Assembly (NCBI GenBank): GCA_035995165.1
Contig: DASYKU010000141.1
Coordinates: 1-32,726, forward strand
Source of the DNA: Mycobacteriales bacterium
Lineage (GTDB): Bacteria > Actinomycetota > Actinomycetes > Mycobacteriales > CADCTP01
Direction: 5' to 3'
Length of the DNA stretch: 32,726 nt
A program made the position numbers and the translations under genes. Below, one piece after another: positions 16,235-28,212 of the stretch (position 1 is the first letter of the stretch; every line of letters begins with the position of its first letter). The notes beneath the pieces are model-generated. The model did not search any database. It worked only from the letters and a program-made list of their open reading frames with translations, and was not told the origin of the DNA.

Positions 16235-16894
16235 TCAACCTTGCGTCGTGTGCGAATTCGACGCAATAAGGGATGCAGCGGTTCTTAAATCGGTGCGCAA
16301 ATGGGCGCGGGGGGCGCCGTTGGGGCCGAAGCGGATGGCGGCCGAGGGGTGGTAGGTCGGCAGGATCCGGTGGCCGCCGACCTCGTGCACGGTGCCGCGG
16401 ACGGAGGCCAGCGACTTGCCGCGGCCGAGGAACGCGACCGCGGCCGAGAGCCCCAGCGTGACGATCAGCTCGGGGGCGATCAGCTCCAGCTTGCGGTCCA
16501 GCCAGCCCCGGCACCGGGTCGCCTCGGTGGTGGTCGGGGTGCGGTTGCCGGGCGGCCGGCACTGCAGCACGTTGACCACCGCGACCGCGTCCCGCGCCAG
16601 GCCCGCCTCGGCCAGCAGCTCGTCCAGCAGCCGCCCGGCCCGGCCCACGAACGGGCGGCCGGCCTTGTCCTCCTCGGCCCCGGGGGCCTCGCCGACCAGC
16701 GCGAGCCGGGCCCCGGCCGGGGCGTCGCCGACCACGACCGTGGTCCGGGTGGCGGCCAGCTCCTCGCAGGCCACGCAACCCTGGGCCGCCGAGGACAGGG
16801 CGTCCCAGGTGGCGCACTCCTGGGCGGTCGCCGCCACCGACAGGGCGGCCTTGTCCAGCCGGAAGCGCGGGCCGGCCGGCCGCGAGGTGCTCAC
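16235..16894 (-). CDS. Family 4 uracil-DNA glycosylase (4Fe-4S)
   Basis: A 219-residue enzyme that removes uracil from DNA to start base-excision repair. Motif 1 GEAPGAEED (68-76) continues into GRPFVGRAG. Motif 3 is YHPS with His182. Four Cys (40, 43, 112, 128) are spaced as in the iron-sulfur cluster of family 4 enzymes, and the segment QCRPPGNRTP is characteristic. The HPS triad and the absence of the KRRIH insertion separate it from UdgX. GTG 16892-16894 overlaps the stop of the hydrolase (GTGA), so the two are coupled. The last residues (SNSHTTQG) run toward the TIR-GTPase gene. Whether its neighbour links it to defence is open; its own role is ordinary repair. Confidence 0.93.
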   Translation of the reverse strand: MSTSRPAGPRFRLDKAALSVAATAQECATWDALSSAAQGCVACEELAATRTTVVVGDAPAGARLALVGEAPGAEEDKAGRPFVGRAGRLLDELLAEAGLARDAVAVVNVLQCRPPGNRTPTTTEATRCRGWLDRKLELIAPELIVTLGLSAAVAFLGRGKSLASVRGTVHEVGGHRILPTYHPSAAIRFGPNGAPRAHLRTDLRTAASLIASNSHTTQG

Positions 16895-17982
16895 CGGACC
16901 CCCCGCGTGACCCCGCCGGCCGCGGCCCGGTACGCCCGGTGCAGGAACGCCCGCAGCCGCAGGTTCACGATCGCCGGCCGCTCCATCATCGCCAGGTGCC
17001 CGGCACCCTCCAGGATCAGCAGCTCGGCGGTGGGCAGCGCGTCGGCCATCCGGCGGCTGTGCTCGACCGGGGTGAGCAGGTCCTTGTCGCCGACCGCGAT
17101 GAGCGTCTCCAGGTCCCGCAGCCGGGACAGCGCGGACAGCTTGTCGTGCGCGTTCAGGGCCGGGAAGAACTCGGCCACCACCTCGACCGGGGTGGCCGCG
17201 ATCATCTTCCCGACGTACTCGACCAGGGCCGGGGAGACGTCGGACGAGCCGAAGGAGTAGCGCCGGGTCAGCAGCCAGGCGATGTCCGAGCCGATCCGGC
17301 GGCCCCGCTCGATCAGGCCGGAGCGCGACCGCATCACCCGCAGCGCCAGCGGCAGCACCGGCGCCCGCAGCCTGGTCGCGAGCGCGGGCAGGCCCAGGCT
17401 GACCTCGGCCAGCCGGCCGGTCGAGGTCGACAGCAGCGCGACCCCGATCACCCGCGGCCCGAACAGCTCCGGGTGCCGGTCGGCCAGCGCCATCACCGTC
17501 ATGCCGCCCATCGAGTGCCCGACCAGCACCACCGGACCGGCCGGAACCAGGTCGGACAGCACCCGGAACAGGTCGTCGCCGAGCTGGTCGATGGTCGCGG
17601 ACTCGGCCGGGGCCCGGCCCGAGCGGCCGTGCGAGCGGCAGTCGTAGAAGACCATCCGCAGCCGGGGCCGGGTCATGTCGGCCAGCCCGAGACGCTGGTA
17701 GTACCAGGACCCCATGGCCAGGCAGTAGCCGTGCACGAAGACCACGGTCAGCGGCGCGTCCCGGGGGCCGACCTCCTCGACCGCGAGCGGCAGCCCGTCG
17801 TCGGTGGTGACGGTCCGGATCCGGTCGGCCCGCAGCTTGCCGAACGGCTCGTCCGCCTCGGGGTCCGGGCCGTTGCGGATCCGGCCGATCGCGTACCGCT
17901 CGGTGGCCAGGCCGACCGCGGCCCCGGCGGCGACCAGACCGGCCACCCCGGCGACGATCCCGGCCCGCCGGACCGCGCTCAC
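16891..17982 (-). CDS. Alpha/beta-fold hydrolase
   Basis: A 363-residue protein. An N-terminal hydrophobic stretch (GIVAGVAGLVAAGAAVGLA, about residues 8-26) probably anchors or exports it. The hydrolase core has oxyanion region VFVHGYC, nucleophile Ser157 in GHSMGG, probable acid Asp301 in GDKDLLTP, and His329 in GAGHLAMMERP. The catalytic triad is complete, so it is likely an esterase, lipase or peptidase of unknown substrate. It follows alr by 43 bp, the order usual in actinobacteria, where tsaE often comes next. Here udg is next instead, overlapping by four bases. GTG start with GGTGG four bases upstream. Confidence 0.93.
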   Translation of the reverse strand: MSAVRRAGIVAGVAGLVAAGAAVGLATERYAIGRIRNGPDPEADEPFGKLRADRIRTVTTDDGLPLAVEEVGPRDAPLTVVFVHGYCLAMGSWYYQRLGLADMTRPRLRMVFYDCRSHGRSGRAPAESATIDQLGDDLFRVLSDLVPAGPVVLVGHSMGGMTVMALADRHPELFGPRVIGVALLSTSTGRLAEVSLGLPALATRLRAPVLPLALRVMRSRSGLIERGRRIGSDIAWLLTRRYSFGSSDVSPALVEYVGKMIAATPVEVVAEFFPALNAHDKLSALSRLRDLETLIAVGDKDLLTPVEHSRRMADALPTAELLILEGAGHLAMMERPAIVNLRLRAFLHRAYRAAAGGVTRGVR

Positions 17983-18025
17983 CGGGCCACCCCGTTCGGT
18001 CCCGGCCCGGCCGGTCCCGGCCCCG

Positions 18026-19141
18026 TCACGGCAGCCGGCCCCGGTACGAGCGGGGCACCCGGGCCCCGACCCGGGTCACGATCTCGTAGGAGATGGTGCC
18101 GGTCGCGTCCGCCCAGTCCTGCGCGGTCGGCTCGCCGCCGCGGCCCGGGCCGAACAGCACCACCTCGTCCCCGGCCGCGACCGCGTCGTCGCCGACGTCG
18201 ACGACGAACTGGTCCATGCAGACCCGGCCGGAGACGGTCCGGCGCTGCCCGGCCAGGAACAGCGGCCCGACCGAGGTGGCGTTGCGCGGCACCCCGTCGG
18301 CGTACCCGAGCGGGACCAGGGCCAGACCGGTCTCGGCCTCGGTCGTGTAGACGTGCCCGTACGAGACGCCGCTGCCGGCCGGGACCCGCTTGGCCAGCGC
18401 GACCGACGAGCGCAGCGTCATCGCCGGGGTCAGCCCGTAGCCCTCGGGCGGGACCGGGGTCAGGCCGTAGACGGCGATGCCCGGGCGGACCAGGTCGAAG
18501 TGCGCGGCCGGCAGGGTCAGCGTGGCGGCCGAGTTGGCCAGGTGCCGCAGCGGCGGGTCGACGCCGAGCCGCTTGGCCGCGGCCACCGCCTCGCCGAAGA
18601 CCTCGATCTGGTGGGCGATGGTCGGGTGCCCGGGCTCGTCCGCGTACGCGAAGTGGCTCCAGATGCCGATCACCTCGACCTCGCCCGCGGCGGCGGCCTT
18701 GGCCGCGGCGGTGACCAGGTCGGCCCAGTCCGCGGCGGGCGCGCCGCCCCGGGACAGCCCGGTGTCGATCTTCAGGTGCACCCGGGCCGGCCGGCCGGCG
18801 TCCCGGGCCGCCGCGGCCAGCTCGGCCACCGCCCAGGGCGCGCTCGCGGACAGGTCCACGTCGGCGGCGACCCCGGCGGCCAGGTCCTCACCCGGCGTGG
18901 CCAGCCAGGACAGCATCGGCGCGGTGATCCCGTCCCGGCGCAGCGCCAGCGCCTCCTCCAGGAACGCGACCCCGAGCCAGTCCGCTCCCCCGGTCAGCGC
19001 GGCCCGCGCGGCCGGGACCAGGCCGTGCCCGTACCCGTCGGCCTTGACCACGGCCATCATCTGGGCCGGGGTGCGGGACCGCAGCAGGGCCACGTTGTCC
19101 CGGATCGCGTCGAGGTCGACGACCGCCTCCGACCGCACCAT
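18026..19141 (-). CDS. alr: Alanine racemase
   Basis: Interconverts L- and D-alanine with PLP, supplying D-alanine for peptidoglycan. The 371-residue protein has the PLP-binding Lys33 in VVKADGYGHG at the start of the barrel. The second catalytic base Tyr261 is in SYGHVY in the C-terminal domain, with GYADGVPR and VCMDQ also family-typical. ATG 19139-19141 is preferred because GAGG lies nine bases upstream; an in-frame ATG at 19150 sits directly on that GAGG. It is the first gene of the minus-strand run alr–hydrolase–udg–TIR protein. Length is normal. Confidence 0.96.
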   Translation of the reverse strand: MVRSEAVVDLDAIRDNVALLRSRTPAQMMAVVKADGYGHGLVPAARAALTGGADWLGVAFLEEALALRRDGITAPMLSWLATPGEDLAAGVAADVDLSASAPWAVAELAAAARDAGRPARVHLKIDTGLSRGGAPAADWADLVTAAAKAAAAGEVEVIGIWSHFAYADEPGHPTIAHQIEVFGEAVAAAKRLGVDPPLRHLANSAATLTLPAAHFDLVRPGIAVYGLTPVPPEGYGLTPAMTLRSSVALAKRVPAGSGVSYGHVYTTEAETGLALVPLGYADGVPRNATSVGPLFLAGQRRTVSGRVCMDQFVVDVGDDAVAAGDEVVLFGPGRGGEPTAQDWADATGTISYEIVTRVGARVPRSYRGRLP

Positions 19142-19243
19142 GCCGCCCATCCTCGCAGAGCGTGTACGCCCCCGACCGGCCCCGGTCCGCCCAGGCCTGG
19201 AGGCGGTGCCGGGCGCCAGACCCCGAACTACGTATGACCGTGC

Positions 19244-19259
19244 GCTACCGAAAGGTAGC
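19244..19259. promoter_or_regulatory. Small hairpin with GAAA tetraloop upstream of alr
   Basis: GCTACC-GAAA-GGTAGC gives a 6-bp perfect stem closed by a GNRA-type loop on the plus strand. It lies about 100 bp upstream of the alr start. Possible operator or RNA structure; its role is unknown. Confidence 0.3.
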
Positions 19260-19706
19260 CCCGAGACTGTGTCGACGTGGTGAAGCAACGATGAAGAGCG
19301 GCTCAAGGCCGACCGGGTCGCATTGCGCTGCCCCGCCGGGTGCCGCAGCCGGTGCACCCCGCGGCGGATGCTGCCGGCGCCGGGCTCCGACGTCCCGGCC
19401 ACGTACGAGATCCAGTCCGCGGCCGTCCCCACCGCGCCGCCCGCCCGCCGCCGTTCGTCGTCGCCGTCCCACCCGGCGACTGTCCGCGCTCGCCGACGCC
19501 GCCCGGATCGCCGCCCCCGCCGCCGGGGCGAGCCGCTCACCCCGGCCACCCGGGCCGAGAAGAGCGAGATGATGGCGGCTGCGGCCGCCACGACCGAGCT
19601 GAAGCGGGCGGTCGAGCGGTTCGGCGCGAGCGAACGCGGACCGATGGCCGAGCTGGTCGAGACCATCCCGGCTTCCTCAGCGCCGCCGGATAGCCGGTCC
19701 CGCACG

Positions 19707-19734
19707 CGCCGCCGGTCAACGCCGCCCGGCGGCG
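19707..19734 (+). terminator. GC-rich hairpin upstream of the serine hydrolase gene
   Basis: CGCCGCCGG and CCGGCGGCG form a 9-bp perfect stem with a 10-base loop. It follows the coding-like relic at about 19555-19690 and could be its old terminator. There is no U-tract. Confidence 0.3.
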
Positions 19735-19846
19735 TCCGGGGTGGCCCCCACGCTGCGATGTCAGCCGGCCGGCGGCGCCCAGGCGGGTGCCGCGAGGGCG
19801 GCAACCGGGCTAAAGTCGTGGCCTGCCATCGAGCGACAGGAGTGGG

Positions 19847-21025
19847 ATGAGCGCGTTCACCGCGACAGGCATCGAACGGCTGCACCGGGTGCTGGCCCGG
19901 CACGTGGACAGCGGGGAGATCCCCGGCCTGGTGGCGCTGGTCGACCGGGGCGGCGACACCGCGGTCGTGCTGGCCGGCGAGACCGGGATCGACGGCCCGC
20001 CGGTCGCCCGGGACACGATCGTCCGGATCGCCTCGATGACCAAGCCGATCGTCGCGGTCGCGGCGCTGACGCTGGTCGAGGAGTGCGTGCTGCGGCTGGA
20101 CCGGCCGGTCGACGATCTGCTGCCCGAGCTGGCCGACCGCCAGGTGCTGAAGGCCCTGGACGGCCCGCTCGACGAGACCGTCCCGGCCGAGCGGCCACTC
20201 ACGCTGCGCGACCTGCTCACGTTCACGATGGGCTTCGGCATGCTGGGCGTCGACCCGGCCGACTACCCGATCCTGGCCGCGGCCAACGAGCGCGAGCTCG
20301 GGATCGGCGCACCGGACCCGGCCCGGACGCCGGCCCCGGACGAGTGGATGCGGCGGCTGGGCGAGCTCCCGCTGATGTGGCAGCCGGGCGAGCGGTGGGC
20401 GTACAACCTGTCCGCGGACGTGCTCGGCGTGCTGGTCGCCCGGGCCGCCGGGATGTCGCTGGGCGACTACCTGGCCGAGCGGGTGTTCGGGCCGGTCGGG
20501 ATGCCGGACACCGGGTTCTTCGTCCCGAAGGAGAAGCTGGACCGGTTCGCCACGGCGTACACGCCCGATCTCGAGACCAGGACGTTGTCCGTCTACGACC
20601 CGGTGGACGGGGCCTGGAGCACGCAGCCGGCGTTCGAGTCCGGCGCCGGCGGGCTGGTGTCGACCGCGGACGACATGCGCGCATTCGGGCGGATGCTGCT
20701 GTCCGGCGGCGACGGCGTGCTGTCCCGGGCCTCGATCGCGGCGATGACCACCGACCAGCTCACGCCGGCCCAGCGCGAGGTCGTGGCCTGGGTGCCGTTC
20801 GAGGGCACGAGCTGGGGCTTCGGCCTCGGCATCGCCACCCAACGGCGCGGTCCCGACTCCAACCCCGGCCGCTTCGGCTGGGACGGCGGTCTCGGTACGT
20901 CCTGGTCCTGCGACCCCGGCGAGGACCTCGTCGGGGTGCTGCTCACCCAGGTCCAGTGGGCCGACCCGGCGGGACCGACCGTCGCGGCCGACTTCTGGAC
21001 CGGGGCGTACGCGGCCCTCACCTAA
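19847..21025 (+). CDS. Serine hydrolase of the class C beta-lactamase/esterase family
   Basis: A 392-residue protein of the Beta-lactamase (PF00144) fold. The nucleophile and base are Ser63 and Lys66 in IASMTKP, and the tyrosine motif is Tyr186 in WAYNLSADVLG. A C-terminal WDGGLGTS replaces the KTG box. No signal peptide is present, unlike secreted beta-lactamases or DD-peptidases, which suggests a cytoplasmic family VIII-type esterase. ATG 19847 has AGGAG four bases upstream. Its TAA stop overlaps the stop of the convergent DUF1801 gene. Substrate unknown. Confidence 0.93.
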   Translation: MSAFTATGIERLHRVLARHVDSGEIPGLVALVDRGGDTAVVLAGETGIDGPPVARDTIVRIASMTKPIVAVAALTLVEECVLRLDRPVDDLLPELADRQVLKALDGPLDETVPAERPLTLRDLLTFTMGFGMLGVDPADYPILAAANERELGIGAPDPARTPAPDEWMRRLGELPLMWQPGERWAYNLSADVLGVLVARAAGMSLGDYLAERVFGPVGMPDTGFFVPKEKLDRFATAYTPDLETRTLSVYDPVDGAWSTQPAFESGAGGLVSTADDMRAFGRMLLSGGDGVLSRASIAAMTTDQLTPAQREVVAWVPFEGTSWGFGLGIATQRRGPDSNPGRFGWDGGLGTSWSCDPGEDLVGVLLTQVQWADPAGPTVAADFWTGAYAALT

Positions 21026-21288
21026 ACCCGGCCGCTCGGGGTCAGCCCGCCGGCGCTGTCGATCCCCTGACCGCGCCAGCAGCCGAGCGTGACGTGCCTG
21101 CCGTACGCCTTGACCAGCACGGCCGGCGCGCTAGCGAGCGTCCAGACCGGGTGGCCGTACCAGACCACGCCCTCGGCCCCGGGCAGCTCGGCCGCGACGA
21201 GCGCGGCCAGCTGCGCGGCGACGTCCCGCATCGGCGGCGGCAGCGCCTCGACGTACCGGGTGATGGCGGGCGTGGTGGTGGTGGTCAT
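21022..21288 (-). CDS. Short DUF1801-family protein
   Basis: An 88-residue protein. ITRYVEALPPPMRDVAAQLA, the ELPGAEGVVWYGHPVW-like segment, and KAYGRHVTLGCWRGQG match the start, middle and HV-x-LG part of DUF1801 (YdhG-like) proteins. It ends at GGLTPSGRV, earlier than usual for the family, which normally continues past the L-x-G-x-G turn. The C-terminus may therefore have been lost where it meets the convergent serine hydrolase gene; the two share stop-codon bases 21023-21024. ATG 21286-21288 begins with five Thr codons and has a weak GGGA upstream. Function is unknown. Confidence 0.75.
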   Translation of the reverse strand: MTTTTTPAITRYVEALPPPMRDVAAQLAALVAAELPGAEGVVWYGHPVWTLASAPAVLVKAYGRHVTLGCWRGQGIDSAGGLTPSGRV

Positions 21289-21388
21289 GGCGTGGGTCCC
21301 TCCGGCCGCTGGGCGCAGGCAGCCACATCGCGGTTCCCCTCCCGGTCCGTCGGAATCGACCGTACGAACCGGCGCCCGGCCGGGCTTC

Positions 21389-22885
21389 TCAGGTCCCGCT
21401 CGCCTCGCGCAGCGCGTCCGGGACCGCGTCGAGGACGCCGACGGCGGTGGTGCCGGCGCCGTGCGCGGCGATCGCACCGGCCCGTCCGTGCAGGTAGGCG
21501 GCCAGCGCGGCGGCCGTCCCGGGGGCCAGCCCGCCCGCCAGCAGCGCGCCGCCGAGGCCCGAGAGCACGTCGCCGCTGCCCGCGGTGGCCAGCCAGGGGG
21601 TGCCGGTCGGGTTCACCCAGGCCCGCCCGTCCGGGTCGGCGACGACCGTGGCGTTGCCCTTGAGCAGCATGGTCACGCCCAGGTCGGCGGCGGCGCGGCG
21701 GGCCGCCCCGACCCGGTCGGCGCCCACCGGCCCGGCGATCCGCTCGAACTCGCGGTCGTGCGGGGTCAGCACGGTCGGCGCCGACCGCCGCCGGACCAGG
21801 TCCTTCTCCTTGGCCAGCAGCGTCAGCCCGTCCGCGTCGACCAGCACCGGCACGTCCTGGCTCAGCACGTCCCGCAGCAGGTCGGCGGCCGCGTCGTCGG
21901 TCCCGATGCCCGGCCCGACCACCCAGGCCTGGACCCGGCCGGCCTCGCTCGGCCTGCCCTCGGTGACCACCGCCTCCGGCCAGCGGGACCGGACGTGGTC
22001 GGCCGCGGTCCCCGCGTACCGGACCATGCCGGCGCCGCCGTGCACGGCCGAGCCGGTGCAGAGCACGCCCGCCCCCGGGTACGCGGAGGAGCCGGCGGCG
22101 ACGCCGACCACGCCCCGGGTGTACTTGTCGTCCCGCGGCCCGGGCCTCGGGACCAGCGCGGCCACGTCGGCCGGCTCCAGCACCCGCAGGTCCGGCTCGG
22201 GCAGCTCGAGGCCGATGTCCACCAGCCGTACGGTCCCGGCCTGCTCGGCGCCGGCGCCGACCAGCAGGCCGGTCTTCAGGCCGCCGAAGGTCACCGTGAC
22301 GTCGGCCCGGATCGCCTCGCCGTCGACCGCGCCGGTGTCCGGGTCGACGCCGCTGGGCAGGTCGACCGCGACCACGGTGCCGGTGATCGCGCGCGCCAGC
22401 TCGGCCGCGGCCGGGCGCAGGCCGCCGTGCCCGCCGATGCCGACGATCCCGTCCAGCACCAACGTCGCGCCCGCAACCACAGCCAACGCGTCGACGCCCC
22501 CGCCCCCGGCGGGGCGGTCGGCCGCGGCTGCCCTGGCCCCGTCGGCGCCATCGGCCCGGTCGGCCCCGGCCCCGATGACCCGGCCGCCCGCGGCCCGTAA
22601 CGCCGCGAGCCCGCCGGCGTGGGCGCGGTCGGGTGCGAGGAGGACCGCGGTCACGGCGGCGCCGCGGCGGGCCAGCCGGGCGCCGGCGTAGAGCGCGTCG
22701 CCGCCGTTGTCGCCCGCGCCGGCCAGCACGACGACCGGGGTCCCGTACACCGAGGGCCGCAGCAGCCGCAGGCAGTGCGCCGCGACCCCCGCGGCGGCGC
22801 GCTGCATGAGCGCCCCGTCCGGGAGCGCCGCCATCGCGGACCGCTCCGCCGCCCGGACCGTCTCGACCGGCCACGCACCTCTCAC
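21389..22885 (-). CDS. nnr: Bifunctional NAD(P)H-hydrate epimerase / ADP-dependent dehydratase
   Basis: Repairs hydrated NAD(P)H: the N-terminal YjeF_N domain epimerises R- and S-NAD(P)HX, and the C-terminal ribokinase-like domain dehydrates the S form using ADP. The 498 residues include VVVLAGAGDNGGDALYAG (51-68), the epimerase nucleotide motif with GDA in place of GDG. Near residue 435, GSGDVLSGLGG is the catalytic Asp motif of the dehydratase, preceded by VLTPHDREF. GTG 22885 is chosen because a GAGG lies just upstream and the protein length is normal. It is divergent from the poly-HAMP kinase gene. In many actinobacteria nnr lies between glmS and alr; here a signalling block separates it from glmS. 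Confidence 0.95.
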   Translation of the reverse strand: MRGAWPVETVRAAERSAMAALPDGALMQRAAAGVAAHCLRLLRPSVYGTPVVVLAGAGDNGGDALYAGARLARRGAAVTAVLLAPDRAHAGGLAALRAAGGRVIGAGADRADGADGARAAAADRPAGGGGVDALAVVAGATLVLDGIVGIGGHGGLRPAAAELARAITGTVVAVDLPSGVDPDTGAVDGEAIRADVTVTFGGLKTGLLVGAGAEQAGTVRLVDIGLELPEPDLRVLEPADVAALVPRPGPRDDKYTRGVVGVAAGSSAYPGAGVLCTGSAVHGGAGMVRYAGTAADHVRSRWPEAVVTEGRPSEAGRVQAWVVGPGIGTDDAAADLLRDVLSQDVPVLVDADGLTLLAKEKDLVRRRSAPTVLTPHDREFERIAGPVGADRVGAARRAAADLGVTMLLKGNATVVADPDGRAWVNPTGTPWLATAGSGDVLSGLGGALLAGGLAPGTAAALAAYLHGRAGAIAAHGAGTTAVGVLDAVPDALREASGT

Positions 22886-22944
22886 GCCCCCATCCTCCCC
22901 ATCCGCGCCTCCTTCACCCCACCCGCCCCTGGTCCCGCCGGACC

Positions 22945-22980
22945 GAGGCCCGCCGCAGGCCCGAGGCCCGCCGCAGGCCC
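22945..22980. repeat. Two tandem 18-bp repeats in the nnr/kinase divergent promoter region
   Basis: GAGGCCCGCCGCAGGCCC occurs twice head to tail (22945-22962, 22963-22980), 60 bp upstream of the nnr start and 121 bp before the kinase start. It may be a regulatory site or a simple slippage repeat. Confidence 0.6.
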
Positions 22981-23100
22981 GGGCACCCGCCCGGCCGGAG
23001 GCCGCGGGGATGGACGGCGGGTAAGGGCCGCCCGCTCGGCCGGTCGGGCGGGATCACGGAGCGTGGAAGACTGGCGGGGTTCCGAACGAGGGAGGTCGAG

Positions 23101-27207
<4,107 letters not shown>

Positions 27208-27214
27208 CCGGACC

Positions 27215-27237
27215 GGTGCCGGGCGCGCCCCGGCGCC
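27215..27237 (+). terminator. Hairpin downstream of the poly-HAMP kinase
   Basis: A 9-bp stem (27215-27223 with 27229-27237, one G/T pair) closes a CGCGC loop. It begins 8 bases after the kinase stop and precedes the separate -10-like box of the next gene. There is no U-tract. Confidence 0.5.
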
Positions 27238-27272
27238 CGTACGGCGCATGGTCCCGTGGGCCGTTCTCCCAG

Positions 27273-27284
27273 TAGGTTGTCCTG
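27273..27284 (+). promoter_or_regulatory. Candidate -10 box for a leaderless response regulator transcript
   Basis: TAGGTT (27273-27278) is followed by GTCCTG and the ATG at 27285, with no Shine-Dalgarno. With the hairpin at 27215-27237 it suggests the receiver gene is transcribed separately from the kinase. Confidence 0.45.
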
Positions 27285-27902
27285 ATGGCGCGCATCCTGA
27301 TGGTCGACGACCGTCCGGAGAACCTGCTGGCTCTGGAGGCGATCCTCAGCGTCTTCGACCACGAGCTGGTCCGGGCCAGCTCCGGGGACGAGGCCCTGAA
27401 GGCCCTGCTCACGGGCGACTTCGCGGTGATCCTGCTGGACGTTGCGATGCCCGGGATGGACGGCCTGGAGACCGCGGCGCACATCAAGCGCCGGGAACGG
27501 ACCCGGGACGTCCCGATCATCTTCCTCACCGCGGTGCACCCGGACGCCGAGCACGCGTTCCGGGGCTATTCGGCCGGGGCGGTCGACTACGTGTCCAAGC
27601 CGTTCGACCCCTGGGTGCTGCGGGCCAAGGTGGCCGTGTTCGTCGACCTGTACCACAAGCGCCGCCAGCTCCAGGAGCAGGCGACGCTGCTGCGGGGCCG
27701 GCTGAAGGAGGCCGCGCTGGCCGAGGGGGCCGGCGCGGACGACCGGGCCGACCTGGCCGCCGAGCTCTCGGACCGGCTGGCCACCGTGGAGAGCTGCTTC
27801 GCCGCGCTCACGCCCGCGGTCACCGACGACCCCGCCGCGGACGAGCTGGCCGCCGGCCTGACCCGGCTGCGCGCCGCGATCGACGCGCTGGCTCCGCGCT
27901 GA
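27285..27902 (+). CDS. Receiver-domain protein with a helical C-terminus (likely partner of the poly-HAMP kinase)
   Basis: A 205-residue protein. Residues 1-120 are a CheY-like receiver with Asp8-Asp9, phosphoacceptor Asp52 in VILLDVAMPGMDG, Thr in IIFLTAVH, and Lys in YVSKPFDPW. The remaining 85 residues are charged, Ala/Leu-rich and probably helical (RRQLQEQATLLRGRLKEAAL), with no DNA-binding motif. It may act through protein contact or as a phosphate sink or relay for the hybrid kinase directly upstream. No output domain is recognised. It is followed after 4 bp by a small unknown gene. Confidence 0.92.
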   Translation: MARILMVDDRPENLLALEAILSVFDHELVRASSGDEALKALLTGDFAVILLDVAMPGMDGLETAAHIKRRERTRDVPIIFLTAVHPDAEHAFRGYSAGAVDYVSKPFDPWVLRAKVAVFVDLYHKRRQLQEQATLLRGRLKEAALAEGAGADDRADLAAELSDRLATVESCFAALTPAVTDDPAADELAAGLTRLRAAIDALAPR

Positions 27903-27906
27903 GACG

Positions 27907-28212
27907 ATGCCAGTCGAGCGGGAGTCCTGGTCGCAGGACCGGCCACCCGACGACCCCTATGCCTACCGGGTCGTCACGGTCGGGCACGGTCGGGACGACG
28001 ACCCCGCGGTCAAGGAGCTGGTCGAGCAGCTGCACGCCGGTGTCGACGCGGTGCTGGTCGCGGTCGGTGGCGTGGCCAGCCGGACGGTCGACGACGAGCG
28101 CGGCGAGTCCAGCTGGCTGCTGGCCCCGCCCCGCGCCTCCGACCTGGCCGACATGGTGATCGCGGTGACCGAACGGCTCAGCCCCGGCAGCTGGACGATC
28201 GAGAAGTTCTAG
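27907..28212 (+). CDS. Small protein of unknown function in the poly-HAMP kinase locus
   Basis: A 101-residue protein starting at ATG 27907, four bases after the receiver gene stop, so probably in the same transcript. The sequence is acidic, with a Pro/Asp-rich N-terminus (ESWSQDRPPDDPYAY). A likely alpha/beta core follows (RVVTVGHGRDDDPAVKELVE, then AVLVAVGGVASRTV), ending in SPGSWTIEKF. It has no signal peptide or membrane segment. I recognise no family. The stop TAG is shared in one CTAG tetranucleotide with the stop of the convergent GGDEF relic. It might be a chaperone or modulator of the signalling pair, but that rests only on position. Confidence 0.65.
   Translation: MPVERESWSQDRPPDDPYAYRVVTVGHGRDDDPAVKELVEQLHAGVDAVLVAVGGVASRTVDDERGESSWLLAPPRASDLADMVIAVTERLSPGSWTIEKF

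Larger units (their letters stand above)
19142..19846. other. 705-bp region without a convincing gene, possibly holding decayed coding sequence
   Basis: This lies between the divergent alr and serine hydrolase genes and should hold both promoters. No open frame has a recognisable product. One plus-strand stretch (about 19555-19690) has coding-like third-position bias and reads EMMAAAAATTELKRAVERFG followed by ASERGPMAELVE. It has no credible start and soon loses that character, so it may be a gene relic. Two hairpins are listed separately. Confidence 0.5.

Noticed and set aside
16235-16894. UdgX-type (uracil-crosslinking) glycosylase
   Set aside because: The KRRIH insertion characteristic of UdgX is not present; motifs fit ordinary family 4.
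19323-19850. 175-codon plus-strand open frame between alr and the serine hydrolase
   Set aside because: Mostly Arg/Pro-rich, no ribosome-binding site and no family; only a short middle part looks coding, so it is noted as a possible relic.
19847-21025. Beta-lactamase resistance gene
   Set aside because: No signal peptide and no KTG box; it fits the broad serine hydrolase/esterase group rather than an antibiotic-hydrolysing enzyme.
22945-22980. Tandem 18-bp repeats as a possible CRISPR or iteron array
   Set aside because: Only two copies with no spacer and no cas or rep gene nearby.
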